Below are positions 22,384 to 34,010 of a stretch of DNA of 64,000 nt, piece by piece. Within the stretch, counting starts at the first letter, position 1. Each line of letters starts with the position of its first letter. Source of the stretch: Sorghum bicolor (taxonomy: Eukaryota; Streptophyta; Magnoliopsida; Poales; Poaceae). The stretch lies in contig NC_012871.2 of NCBI RefSeq assembly GCF_000003195.3, forward strand, positions 8,233,997 through 8,297,996, written 5' to 3'. The position numbers and the translations under genes were made by a program. The notes beneath the pieces are model-generated. The model was not told where the DNA came from. It did no database searches and worked only from the letters and a program-made list of their open reading frames with translations.

Positions 22384-23665
22384 CTATGGATAGACCTCGA
22401 TAAGTGATCGAGATCCTAACATAGGACTCATCTCGTATCGGGTAAATCCTGCATCCAAGAAAATCTTATGCCATTTCTCCTCGTCTCTCTGTTTTCCTGG
22501 TAATATAACCATCATACATAGATCCAACAAAAGTTGAGCTTCTAGTATCTGTTTAGATGCAGATGATCCTAAAACAACATCTATTATTATCACCTTCCCC
22601 TTTGGTTCTCGAGTAGAAATAGCTTCTTTGGATAGCTTCAAGATTCGAACACATTCCTCGTCACTCCAGTTATGTAGCACAAACTGCCATAAGATATATG
22701 GGTTAATTATACACTTTCCCCGTTCCAAATTATAAAACATTTAAGCATTGCGTATCATTATCTACTACTGTAAACCTATGAAGACACACCTGAATGATTA
22801 ATTAGTGATGACCTATTCATCATACCTTGAGTAACACAGCATCAGCTGGAGGGATGTACTCCATCATGTCGCCTGCGACGAACTCAACAGCACCACCATC
22901 AGCCGGCACGGCGTCCACCACCACCTCGGGCAGCTCCAGCACGGAGCACCTCACGTGCGGGTAGGCCCTGGCAATGGCCCTCGCCGTCGTCCCGTCACCG
23001 CCTCCGACGTCCACCAGGGACGTCAGTCCGGCGAACACCGGGGCGCAGCCGCCGCGGGCGAGGATCTCCGCCACGAAGCGGCTGTCGGAGCCCATCCCTT
23101 CGCTGAAACGCGCGCCGAACTCCGCGTCACGGCTGGTGAGACCGTAGAGGCTCGCTCCGTTAGCCATCATGAACGGTGTCTCGGCTGCTGCCGCGGCGGC
23201 GTGGTTGTCGCCGTCGAGCTCGTCAACCCTGAGCCAGTCATCCAGGCTCTGTGACGCCCTGAAATTGATCGGCGAGCAGCACAGGAGCATGAACTGTGAG
23301 AGGCATGTATGGTGACTGCCGCTGGTGACGCTATCGTCGTCGTCGACAAGGAGGCGAGATGCTGGGGTGAGGCTGTAGCGCACGCCTGCTGCGACCTCGC
23401 CGTCTGCCGCTGCCGCCGGGCTCTCCTCTGAGAATATCCCCGACGCGGCCAAGAACGTCATGATGCGGGACACGCATGATCGCTTGCTCGCGGCGACGGG
23501 GAGAGCGGCGTGCAGCTCGGGCAGAGACGCAGTGCCGCCGCTGCGGTGGATGGCGTTGGGGATCCCGAGCTTGATCGCGCACTGCAGTGCCATGGATTTG
23601 AGGTAGCCGAAGGCGTGGCACCAGAGCTCTGCCTCAGCTTGCAAGAGCTCAGCCGTGCTCGTCAT
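22384..23665 (-). CDS. O-methyltransferase, ZRP4/alkylresorcinol OMT-like
   Basis: Two exons, 22826-23665 and 22384-22683, are joined by a 142-bp intron with donor AAG|GTATG and acceptor GCAG|TTT, giving 379 residues. The start is MTSTAELLQAEAELWCHAF. An upstream in-frame extension lacks an ATG. The plant OMT dimerisation domain covers roughly residues 10-110 (KSMALQCAIKLGIPNAIH). SAM-binding motif I, VDVGGGDG, is at 218-225. The second nucleotide-binding region is VRCSVLELPEVV, and GDMMEYIPPADAVLLK precedes the intron. The catalytic His is 284 in FVLHNWSDEEC. Length, intron position and the LIEVYP end match the COMT-like family. These cytosolic enzymes move a methyl from S-adenosylmethionine to a phenolic hydroxyl. 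The closest type I recognise is the grass ZRP4/resorcinol OMT group; the substrate is inferred only. It is the only intact copy in a decayed array. Confidence 0.9.
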
Positions 23666-23734
23666 GCTGAAATGGTTGGAAACAGGGACGCACAAAAGGA
23701 AAGTGAAGCTGCGTGCAAGGAGAAGAATGGAGCA

Positions 23735-23795
23735 GGGTGCAGAGAGAGAGAGAAAGGGCAGGCACAATAATAAAGGATTAGACTGTTATAAATTA
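23735..23795 (-). promoter_or_regulatory. Candidate core promoter of the OMT gene
   Basis: On the minus strand a TTTATAA box lies at about 23784-23792, followed by a CT-rich stretch (CCCTTTCTCTCTCTCTC) at about 23740-23760. The start codon is about 120 bp from the TATA-like box. The spacing is normal for a grass gene, but the start site is not proven. Confidence 0.35.
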
Positions 23796-25410
23796 GCCCC
23801 CATTCATCCCCTGGTTGCTATATGCATGTATCAGTCTTTCAAAAGTAACATTCTGTATAATTAATTTTAGATGAAAGGCATTGCCCGGCTTTACCGAAAG
23901 CTTAACGAGCCAAAGTTGAGTTGCTGGGGATTCCAGCTTACAAACAGTTCGTGACACTTCAAAGAGTTCTAACAGCGACACTTCAATAGCTAAAAGCGCC
24001 TGATCTATCCAGAGACCAGAGCCCAGAATACTTCATCTCTCCCAGTTGTCAATTCTACCATACTCAAGAGTTCTAACAGTGTGTTCCACTCTTCTAACAG
24101 GATGTCAAATCTGTGATTTCAACACCTGATTTTTTACAACACCCCTACCTCTTTGATACCATTCTCTGACATCAAGCAGCGACCTCCAAAATTGGGACCC
24201 TTTCCGAGTTTAATCTGAAAGATGCTTTTGTTGCCCTAGTATTTATTCCTCAACAGGGCTTTGCTGCGGTACTCCTAAATAACTGTGAGACATCCATTTA
24301 TTTCGATCAGATGGTCACAATCACCTATTATACCTTCTAGGAGGTGATAAATGAAATATATTTTTATTTATTTTCTTGTTTTAGAAAATAGGATGAATAA
24401 GAAAAGTTTAAGATATAAAAAAATATTCCTTGATTTGATTGATGCATGCATGATCTCATTTATATAGTAAATCCATTTTTTAGTGGGTGCATGTATGGTC
24501 GTTGAGGGGTCAGGGTGTGTGTTCGTGCACTGTACTGTACGTGGCTAGCAGTGCATCAGTTGATCGACATAGGTAACATGAGTGGATGACGTGTTACTGC
24601 ATCTAACATTTTATTATTTGTAAATTATAGATAAAACAAGTCTTTTGATTCGACAAGTCAAACTTTTTTAAGTTTAATCAAGTTTATACAAAACAGTATG
24701 AATAATTATTTGTTGAAATAGGTTTAATATGAAAACATATTTATAGTTATTCTGATGATACTTATTCAACATCATAAATATTAGTACTTAAATTTAATCA
24801 AGTTTAAATTTATTTGACTCTCCAAGAAGTGACAATATTTTTTCTTGACCGAGGGAGTACTCTCTTTTAATATTTCTATAGTGCTCATAGACATGGCAGA
24901 AGAACAAAAATTGTTTTGACATGACACTGAGGTCAAATTCCTGCTCAGTATTTGCACAGTGCCACAAAATTTCTCGGCATACAAATGGTTTGTACCTAGT
25001 TATCAATCATATAAAAAAGGAAAACACATCAATACTGAACTATTCTCTCTTCAAACCTTACACAATGTATAATACTATATGCAATAGAAAAATATCATTT
25101 TTGTATGAGGGAACGAACGTAATTAGGGGCATGCATGCATGATTTCCCCTCCCGTCATTAGGGGCATGTGGAGGAAGTATATATTTTTTGTTTATCTATA
25201 TTATTTAATTTATTAAGTGATTCATAAAATCCAAAAAATCAATGACTCGGATTTATTTGAGATATTACGTCTTGGAAAGTAAAGGGTGTACCTTAGCATT
25301 GCCCTCCTCAACATGGAACAGCACACACTATTCTCCCCTCTCTCCAGCTTTTCAATCCACTTGGCTAGTAAACATGTGTTCATCACCCTGACATCCATGA
25401 AACCTAGGCC
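23796..25410. other. 5' flank of OMT and unassigned DNA
   Basis: The part 23797-23870 is shared with 16695-16760 and belongs to the array. The part 23880-24600 shows no recognised feature. About 24600-24861 looks like a Stowaway-type MITE: AT-rich arms with TTAATCAAGTTTA in repeated copies and the end GACCGAGGGAGTA. The part 24870-25410 is AT-rich without a recognised gene. Confidence 0.4.
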
Positions 25411-26040
25411 CCATTCTGTATAATTAATTACTAAAATAATAATGTTTTTTAAAAATATAATGGAATCCTTCCTCCGCCACTGAACAGGCTCACATCCTTG
25501 TAGCTATCCTGACTGGAATATGAAATATAGTGATTGGTGAAGCCTTTGGCTGAGATGAATGTAGACCCGTCAGCAGGCCAATAAGATGATCGCAAAAAGA
25601 GTTCTCCTTTTTCGCCTTGCTCTTGTGATACTTTTCAAGATAAGGTGAGAGGAAGAAAGGAGAGGCAGTTATTAGGCATAGTATAGCCAGTCTATTTTCA
25701 AGCTTCACATGTAGGGACTTTGTCCATCGAATTCAACACATCGCCGGGTTTACTTTCAGTGACTAGTCCATCAGCAACTAGTTATTTTCAGAGAGTAAAT
25801 GTTTTATTTCTATGATGGCTGCTTGCTGATACCTCTATATGATAACATTAAGATACCCGACGTACATATGTAACTAAGAACTTTAGGAGGCCATAAAGAA
25901 CATTGGTGGCGTTGGTATCTACAGCTTGATAGCATACTGCAAGATCATGAATTATTTGGTAGCGGGATCTAAACATTTATTAGCTGACCATTCAACTAAC
26001 AACTATCTCAACTAGCTAGCAGATGTCCGAACCCATCTAA
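25411..26040 (-). pseudogene. OMT array unit 4 with first-exon relic 4
   Basis: The part 25411-25900 matches the upstream-type segments of units 2 and 3. The exon relic is 25901-25963 (CATTGGTGGCGTTGGTATC ... GATAGCATACTGCA ... ATTATTTGGTAGC), again in the orientation of the intact OMT gene. From 25964 the MITE start GGGATCTAAACA follows at the same base as in relic 3, then AGCTGACCATTCAAC. The rest of the exon is lost. Confidence 0.6.
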
Positions 26041-26334
26041 TCATTACGTGAAAAAGCGTTAAATCCACATCTCCTCTACAGATGCCACGACGTATACACA
26101 TCTACAGTAGCACTAGTACAGTAGTAAGTTGCCGGCGACCTCACCGGCCCGGCAAGATCAACACACGTCTATAATAAGTGTGTACTACAAACGTGTGTGG
26201 ACACAACTCGTCAGAGATATAGCTTTAGACATACGTTCATGAAAGGCATATGTATTTGAAGTAGTTAATACAAACACGTGTTGTGATTTCGGAGGCCAGG
26301 ATAGCGGTAGCAAAGTCTATCGACACACAACATC
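26041..26334. other. Unassigned
   Basis: I see no gene. A small hairpin (ACACACGT at 26161-26168 with ACGTGTGT at 26191-26198) is present, possibly by chance. Confidence 0.25.
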
Positions 26335-26572
26335 AAACGTTTCAGATGTAAACATGAAAGAGAAAAAACAAAAGAAAGAAAGAAAGAAAAGAATAAAACT
26401 CCAAATTACAATTCGAGTAGCCATACTTGCATGCTGCTTGTTTTGTGATACTTTACTAATTCCAAATTGTTTTTACACCTAATAAGATGAGAGCAAAACA
26501 ACTAGAGATGCAGTGGTTTGAAATCAAAAGACACAAATTATATTGGCCCTAAGGATGTGTTGTGACACAAGC
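26335..26572 (+). repeat. R2 repeat, left fragment
   Basis: It matches other R2 copies: AGATGTAAACAT, CAAATTACAATTCGAGTAG, CATACTTGCATGCTGCTTGTT, CACCTAATAAGATGAGA, AAGGATGTGT (compare 40490-40800 and 42085-42230). It contains a short GAAA microsatellite (about 26362-26383). It is interrupted at 26573 by the LTR-like copy. The matching right part resumes at about 31188. Confidence 0.6.
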
Positions 26573-28784
26573 TGTCACACCCCAATTTCAAGGACGAAAT
26601 AGGATACATAAAAGACTATGTGCGTCCAAGAAACAGTCGCACACATAAGTAGACAAATCACAAATAGTATCATCACAATGTTTATTACATAGCGGAACAA
26701 TAATAACTCATAGTCTTACTATTTTTTTTCAACGTTAGAGCTATTTGCAATAATCATAATAAATCCCAAAGACCATGTATTTATTTACTAATGGGCTTTA
26801 ATAATTAATTAGGTCTATTAGTAAAGATGAAGGTTGCAAATCAATTAGTACCGTATCGCTAGTTGACGTGGAGGTGGAGAGTTTTTCTCCCTATATATGT
26901 GTACCAACCCCTTAGGCAAAGCACACCAAAGACTAATTTGATAATTCCTAAGGTAGTAAAATAAAATTATTTTTTCTTGTCTACAACGTGATCGTCATCG
27001 TCTCGCCTATACACGACATATACGAGCGGTCGGCTGCTCCGACGTTGCTGTAGCTCCAAGAAAGCATCGCTGCCGGTGAACCTGCTCCCTGTCCACCAAC
27101 GTGAGCCCCAATTATGCCGTTCAGTTTGAAAAACGTAAACAACTCGGTTTAGATTAAAAATAAGTTTTCTATAATTATAAGTTTGCCACTGGTTTTATAT
27201 TGCTCATAAAATATTCGTATTAACTCCGTTTTGATCCATTCAAATTGCGTTAGAATCGTATTTGCAAGATCTACATGTTAGTCCCACTGTTTTACAAGTT
27301 TGCAACTTTTTATTTTCGTGATCCTATTTAATTAATTACTTTTCTAAATAAAATCTTAGAAAATTCATATCTTTTTCGTTTTAGCTCCGATTTTCGTGAT
27401 CTTTATGTCTGTGTGATCGTAGTGCAACGTAGATTCATTTTATAAACTTTTCATCTTTATTTTCTACTGTTGGTGTATTGTTCTAATTATAGGTTTGTTT
27501 GCTTTGTATGATTGCCTCTGGATGATTGCTGTTGATGTGATGACTGAGTTTAGACGGTGAGCTTTTACGTGGTGATCAAGAAACAGTTTGTGGAAGGTTT
27601 GGAACTAAAAGAAGGATCTGAGTTTTAAGGCAAGTATAGTATGGGATCATCCTTGTTTCCTAATAACTTTAATCACACAATTCATATTGCATGTGCCTTC
27701 TTGCTAAGGATTTCCTTGATCGTATACCTTGTCACCTATGGTTTTGCATTGGGTAGCTTATGCTAGTGCTCCACTAAACCATGATCTTGTAATTTGATTA
27801 ATGGAATATGCAATAAACATTAAAAGATGACTTTTTAGCAACTTTGGTAAAGAGGGCTAGAGCATTGGGCTATCTTATGGTGCTCTAGTTTCTCTCCATA
27901 AGGACTTATCTGTATATGACCATCTGGGACATACAGTACAACTGTGGGGGCTACATGGCTCTGGCTTTAGCTCAGTATGAGGACCTTTTCTAGCTTGTTA
28001 GAGGTTACCCGTGTGGCGCAAATGGGGGATAGCAGACCGTGGATTCCTGCAGGTGGATCACACAGACTGACTAACGAAACCAAGCGGCCCTAACTTGTTA
28101 GACGAATCTTTGAAAGGCTTGATAGTGAACCCTACCGGTCTTCTTTGGTAGTGGGCTAAGAGGCTGATCACCTCGGGCGAAAGGGTAAATCATGACTCAC
28201 AGTGAAAGTGTACAACCTCTGCAGAGTGTAAAACTGATATATCAGCCGTGCTCACGGTCACGAGCGGCCTTGGACCAATACAGAATAAATAATCACTAAT
28301 GACAAATCTTTAATGTTATTGTTGTTAATATGTTGTTTATGCTATTCTTTATTCATCTTACTTGATCATGAGTTTACTTTGGGACTTAACAACTTGATGC
28401 TACTCATATGCTAAAATTGTGACAACTAAAAGCTACATGCAGTTAAACCAGTGTCTAGCCTTTGAGCCTCATGAGATGTACTTACGCTTGCCTTTACATT
28501 TTATTTGGATAAAAATCCCGGATGGGTACCAGATTGCTAGTCTGGAGAAGAGTTAGGGCTTGTGCTCAACCAGTCAGTTGTCCCTGTGGATTTGGAGCTT
28601 TTGCCTGAAGAACGGAGTGCATTTCCGCTGTTTGCTATCCAAGGTTGTATCTTTTAAATTAAGTCTGTTATATCTTAAGCATTGTCTATTTATATTACCC
28701 CTATTTATGGCTATATGTGAGATTTGACTTTCTGGGCTCACATATGGTGTGTATCTGGTTTTGTTCTTAAAACCGGGTGCTACA
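26573..28784 (-). mobile_element. Solo-LTR-like copy, inverted relative to 13917-16391
   Basis: On the minus strand the segment begins TGTAGCACCCGGTTTTAAG (28784) and ends GGGGTGTGACA (26573), TG...CA ends as in LTRs. Length is 2.2 kb with no coding frame. It aligns over most of its length with the copy at 13917. The outer neighbours are R2 (left) and LINE ORF1 (right), and no 5-bp duplication joins them. It may therefore result from recombination or later rearrangement. Confidence 0.6.
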
Positions 28785-30548
28785 CCATTCCTTGCTGCCC
28801 ATTTTGTTGGCCTAGGGGAGGGGCATTGAGGTCTTGCTTGAACTTGTTGGTCCTGCGGCTGTGCAAGAATTTGCTCAGGCCATGCAGGCTAGGGATCCCA
28901 GGGGTTGAACTGCTGCTGCACTTGGTGCTGCTCATTCTCCAAATGCTCCTGGTGTTGAGGAGGCCCATCTACATGTTGTCCTTCTTGTTCCTGCTGTACT
29001 ACTTGTTGTAAAACCAGCTAGCCCAAACCAAAGAAATCAAAAGGCACCACTTCTTCTATTTCAAGCTCATTTGGTAGGGGGTCCTCCTCTGGTGGGTCCA
29101 AGCAAATTGGTTGGTGCTGGCAAACCTCACACTGGACAGTCCAGGAGTCCCCATGAACATTTGAGCTCTTAGAGTAAACAATGAACTGAGGAACAACTTG
29201 GTATACTAGTGACCCTAACCCTGGCCATAATTCTCCCTGGGTAACCCTCCCTTTCCTCCCAAAGGATCAACCTTCCGAAATCGCTAACAACATTTTGGAT
29301 ATGACGCTCACATTTGTAGTCTTCAGGAAAACCCAACACTCCTCATTGAAAAAAACCCTTCTCCAGTTTGTTTCCAAAGACTAGAGGGCTCTGACTTACC
29401 AGATTATCCCTATCATAGGCATGGGCGAACCGCACATAGGCCTGCCCAAATGACAGGGGAGCACGACACGGTAACAGACATTTCGACCATCTAAGAACTC
29501 TCTGATGACATTTCTAACAGCAAAGAAGTTGAGCTCGTTACTCGGGAGGGGGTCAAAAGTAACAATGCCGAGGTCTTCATTGGTGGCCGGCGGCTTCGTC
29601 GGTGCCACTGCCCTGCACATGTACTTGAGATTGGCTACATTGACCCATTGGAAGGCCACTGGGAGGAAAGATCGGGGATCGGCATGTTGATACGCCATTG
29701 CCGCCGGATGGCAAGCTGCAGGGGAGCAGCTCACCGGAGGGAATGGTGGTGGCAAGGTGGGGTTTTTAGTGGAGTTTACCCGGGGCGCGACGGGAGGTGA
29801 AGAGTGAAGAGAAAGGAAAAGTTAGCTAGGAGAAGAAGGCTGAGCAGCACCGGGCTATATAGTAATGGGCTTGTCCGTGTCGGTATCATTAATCGGCACA
29901 AGTTCCCTGGCGGCCCACGCACAGTTGGGGAAGAGTGTCCGAGCCATTTGCACAGAAGAGGGGGAAATGGGTGGGCTAGAAGTAGAGGGCCCGGCTGCAG
30001 CAGAATTGAACCATCCAAAAGGTGCAGGCTGGCTTGTCGTCCTAGACATACCACTATCAGTAACACATCCCCTGGGAGGAGATTCGGAACCAAATTTTAC
30101 CATGTGACAGTGGGCAGCAATGTGACCCCAGTCAAAACAAGCCCGACACCTGATTGGGTGCATGCATACCACCCTTAAATGACTAGAGAGGAGGCACCTC
30201 TGGACTCTGGTAGAGCAGCGCAGGTGTTCTGCCCCCAATGCGATCTTCGCGAGATTGGTATGTCGGGACGCCGTGCCCATTCTAAGGTTGAAGAAGAAGG
30301 AAGACTGATTTCCTAGGGGCATTGCCTACCACAGTTGTATTGGCCCCAGAAAGGGGCGGCGACACCATGGCCAGACCTCCACCATTGACACCTAGAGGGG
30401 TGGTGTTAGCACCAGAAAGCGGTGGTGCAGTACCTTTGTCTCTCTGCGGCAAGGCGTAAGCTCTAGAGGCAGGCCTTGCCGGTGTCAGTTTGAGGACATC
30501 TGCAAAGGAGATTCTCGATTGAACGACAACACTCCCAAGTGCAGGCAT
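28785..30548 (-). pseudogene. LINE ORF1 (zinc-knuckle protein), frameshifted
   Basis: The minus-strand reading begins near 30548 (MPALGSVVVQSRISFADVLK). After a frameshift it carries one zinc knuckle, CRACFDWGHIAAHC (CX2CX4HX4C), at about 30135-30175. Further on comes a conserved block DPRSFLP...NEDLGIVTFDPLPSNEL...VRNVIREFLDG. After one more single-base shift the grass LINE ORF1 signature HLGQAYVRFAHAYDRDNLV can be read across 29400-29460. A glutamine-rich tail follows to 28785, where the LTR-like copy begins. Products of this kind bind the LINE RNA. At least two frameshifts and a stop make it non-functional. No ORF2 follows on this side. Confidence 0.75.
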
Positions 30549-31187
30549 CCCTCTTTTGCGCGTGGAATGCTAAGCTTCCTCATCAAGAAAGAGTCTAAGT
30601 TCACGCCTCTAGTTAGGTCGCCCATTGCCCCAGAGATGAAAAGTGAGCACATAAGCATAACAAGAGAAAGAGCGAAGGTTATTGATATGAAATCCCACCA
30701 GCCTAGAAGCGACGAAGAACTTGAATGTTCTATTCGAAAGCAAGGAAACATGAAAATGGTTGGCAAGGCCACAAATGGTGGCTTGGAGAAACTAAGGAAT
30801 AATCCAGGCGAAACTTGCACCGACCAAAAGGGACAACAAGAGCAAAAGAGGATGGGCTTCGGACACCATGAGTGACCAGCTTTCCAAGCAGGAACATCAC
30901 TTTGAACCTTGAATCCCGGAGCAAAGGAAAGGCCGGAGAGTGCCATGCAGCAACAGCAGCAGGGCGACTCCAGGACAACTTACGAGACAAGGGAGCAGCC
31001 GAGGTAGCAACGCTACCCTCCACCGGGAGCCTCAGCGGAGCTTGCAACCACCATCTTCCTGATTACCACACGTGGGTAGGGAGACCTGGATGGCCGGCCA
31101 GCGCGGCGTCCGCCGGCGTGGCTCCGCGGAGCGCGGGCCAGGCGCGGGCGTGGCTTGGCTCTCTCCTATATGATGGTGCTTCTTTGG
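30549..31187 (-). mobile_element. LINE 5' region or unassigned GC-rich DNA
   Basis: Upstream of the ORF1 start on the minus strand are overlapping frames of 105-153 codons with no recognisable domain, consistent with a LINE 5' UTR. The GC-rich end at 31080-31160 (GGCCGGCCAGCGCGGCG) precedes resumption of R2. The exact 5' end of the LINE is not defined. Confidence 0.4.
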
Positions 31188-32120
31188 GTGAAGATACTAA
31201 GGCAGGTCGTCCTGTTGAACTTGAACCATGCAAAGGGTGAAGGCTAGAGGTTTAAAGGCCTAGATTAGAGGGCGACATTCCGGATGCATCCCAATCCAAC
31301 TATTCAACACTAGCTAGAATTGATATCATGTCACTGATGTGTATTACTCTAGTTCTGTGTATACAGGTGTGTTCTACTCTGAGTCTGGGGTGATATATAT
31401 ATCCACTCGCTGTGCTGCCTGTTGGCTTTATGTATATTCACTAATTTCTGTTTCTCCTTCTTGTTTGAAATAAAATTTTTGCAGTACAGCTGTGAAATCA
31501 AAACTTCGACATTGAATATTACTGTCTGCCAGGCGCCCCTGGCCTGAACATGCATGCTACAAGCTCTGTGGCATCGCGATCCAGCTAGCTATTGCTTGAT
31601 TTGTAGGTAGAGGTGGCTTTGTTCAGTACTGAAGTATGGTGTGTGTGAATAACCGGATAGATGTTTACTCCTTTCCACGTGGAAAGCAGCAGAGCTCATT
31701 CAGTGTGTAGATTTCAAGTACTCTCCACGAGTTCTGATGATTTCAAATTTACTGGCATCACCTAGAGTCATCAATTTAGTGCACACCTTACTACTCTCCA
31801 CCACCGAAATCAATATCCAATGCTTAGTAGTATTCCAAAAGGATAAGTACCAATAATCATCCTTGATATATGCTTTTCTCAATATCTAAGGTCAGTTTGA
31901 TTTATTGTGCCAAAGATGCCTACTAAAAATATGGTTTCTTCTCTTCGATGTGATATGGAACACCATTTGCTGTACAAGGGTTTGTGTGGCGTGCCTTTTT
32001 TTCTTAGCACAATTTGAAAAATACTAGGATAACACACAAGAATAGTAGCTAAGCAATCCATCACCTGATACATCTCTTTTAGATACAAGTAATCAGAAAA
32101 TGGTCTAGCATCAGATATTT
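31188..32120 (+). repeat. R2 repeat copy A
   Basis: Shared landmarks in order: GGCAGGTCGTCCT, CCGGATGCATCCCAATCCAA, TACTCTGAGTCTG, AGATGTTTACTCCTTTCCAC, AAGGTCAGTTTGA..ATTGTGCCAAAGA, TATGGAACACCAT, GGTTTGTGTGGCGTGCC, AGCATCAGATATTTG. The closest copy is 41210-42060. No protein-coding function is recognised. It resumes the R2 copy cut at 26572. Confidence 0.65.
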
Positions 32121-32400
32121 GCTAACGATAGATCTGGGCATGGGGGAGCCGGATACGTCCACACCCGCACCGGAAAGCGCCACCGGCCGGGCTCCCCTGC
32201 GATGGCGTCGGTCCATGGTCGGAGCAACCGCAGAGGCTTCACAGAAAAGAGGGAGGGATGCAGAGAGCCAAGCCGCCGCCATCCTTGCCTTCTGCCAGAC
32301 CTCCGGCGTCGAGCTCCGGTGGTGGCCAGGCCGAGGAGGCACGGGGTAGGGCCCTGCGGCGGCGGCGGACATGGAGCTGCCCAGTCACCCTTGAGTGACA
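32121..32400. other. GC-rich segment of unknown origin
   Basis: Open frames exist on both strands (to 128 codons on the minus strand), but none has a recognised motif. The sharp change in composition beside R2 and a LINE fragment suggests an inserted gene piece or LINE 5' material. Confidence 0.3.
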
Positions 32401-32930
32401 GCGACGCGAGCCTCCTTCTTAAGTTCATGAATAAGCTTTTTACTGGTGCCCAAGTTCCCTGGCGGGACTGGCTTCTCCGTAACGACTTTAACTTCACTGA
32501 ATCCCCCTCCTCCCCGTCTTACCACTGGAAAATTATTAACGATGAGCTTTCGACCTACTGTTCAATCACAATGGCCCAAATTGGTGATGGTTCTTCTACT
32601 TCCTTTTGGCATGACCACTGGCTGGACTCGGGCCCTATTGCCACATCCCATCCGGCCCTCTTCTCTCACACATTTCGACCTAACATTTCGGTTCAGCAAG
32701 TTTACCAGGACAGGTTTGAGATGCACCTCCGACCCAGGCGGCTAACGCTTGCAGCTCAGTCGTCCAAACTCGAGTCTCTTCTGTCTGATTTGCAGGGCAT
32801 ATTCAGTCACAGGACAAGCAGGATACTTGGCTGCTGACCTCTACATGCAGGCCATTCAACACCAGGGATGTTTTGAAAAATCATAATAAGTCACATAGAA
32901 ATCATAAAATGAAAAATTCAATTTTGTTGG
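32401..32930 (+). pseudogene. LINE ORF2 fragment (post-RT region)
   Basis: The frame encodes FMNKLFTGAQVPWRDWLL and GDGSSTSFWHDHWLDSGP, the conserved W-rich region between the RT and zf-RVT segments of plant LINEs. It then reads DKQDTWLLTSTCRPFNTRDVL in a shifted frame. The RT core is absent and the 3' end is missing. Confidence 0.7.
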
Positions 32931-33299
32931 ACTCGTAAACATATAAATAGTATGATTTAGTGCAAAGTTTTTGTAATTAATTGAAATAATATATAGATAC
33001 AAACCTACAACAAAAAAAAATTGTACTAAAGCATATCATATTATATGTTCACCGTATAAATCTACTCATATGGAGTTCAACAAAATTAGATTTTATGAGT
33101 TTTTGTGATTTACTATAATTTTTCAAAGATTTAGCAAAAATAAATAAAAAAAAATACAAAACCACCGTCGCTGTAGCACAACCATCGACCAAAACCATTT
33201 GAGGGGATTATTTCACCGGTTTTAGAAAGTTCAAGTGGTAGAAAAATCTGGTTTTATAGTTTGGGTATAAAAGTAGTCCACACTGTATAGTTGAGGAGG
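32931..33299. other. AT-rich unassigned segment
   Basis: No gene is present. The portion 33195-33290 (GAGGGGATTATTTCACCGG, GGTATAAAAGTAGTCC) resembles common grass MITE/MULE debris, but the ends are not bounded. Confidence 0.3.
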
Positions 33300-34010
33300 T
33301 CATGTAGACTTTTTCAATTACAATTCGTTTTGTCATACTTGCATGCTACTTGTTTTGTGACAGACTCATTAAATATTACTTTCGCACCTAATAAGATGAG
33401 AATTTAACTGGAGCTTAAGCCAATCTAGTTCAAGTTAATGAAGACTCCACATTGCTGCCAAAATGCCGAATGAAAACCGATGATGAAGCAGAGGACAAGT
33501 TGGAATTGAACCAGATCTAGGGCGGCCTCCTTTCACCCTTGAGAATTTTTGCGGCACTGGTGGCGGGGACGCTTGACTCGATGAGTTAGGGGTTGGACGA
33601 GGCCTGGGGTGGGGCACTAGCTGGGCTTGAGCCACAATGTTACAAGGATGCTTGAAAACAACCCCGTACCTTTTTCCACCCTAGCATGGACTCTTTCGAG
33701 TTCCCATGTCCGCAATAGCTGAGTTGCTAGATGCCGATCCTTTGAGTGAGAGCAGTGGGGGCAGGTGGTCCTGATCAAACATGGAAAGGGTGTTGGCTGG
33801 AGGTTTGTAGAGCCAAAGATGAGAAGACAGTATTCCAGACACATCCCATTCCAACTATTCAGTACTACTGTAGAAGCTAATATCATGTTACACGGCTGCG
33901 ATGGGTGTTATTCTAATTCTGTCTGTAGGCTTTTTCCACTCTGAGTCTGAGGTGATATATATCCATTTGGACAGTGATGGGCACCTGGGCACCAATTAAG
34001 GCAGTTGAGG
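33300..34010 (+). repeat. R2 repeat copy B
   Basis: It begins CATACTTGCATGCTACTTGTTTT, AATAAGATGAGA, GGAGCTTAAGCCAAT and ends in the block ATTCCAACTATTCAGTACTA, CACTCTGAGTCTGAGGTGATATATA. It is more diverged than copies A and D-F and has internal deletions. Frames of 66 and 89 codons on the minus strand have no recognised motif. Confidence 0.55.

Noticed and set aside
22955..23770. Plus-strand frames over OMT exon 1
   Set aside because: They are antisense shadows of a well-supported exon.
26360..26383. GAAA run as a possible CRISPR-like or regulatory repeat
   Set aside because: It is a simple microsatellite within an R2 copy; there are no spacers and no associated genes, and the genome is eukaryotic.
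29396..30322. A host zinc-knuckle RNA-binding gene
   Set aside because: The HLGQAYVRF-type block, the single CCHC knuckle and the frameshifts match LINE ORF1 remnants rather than a cellular gene.
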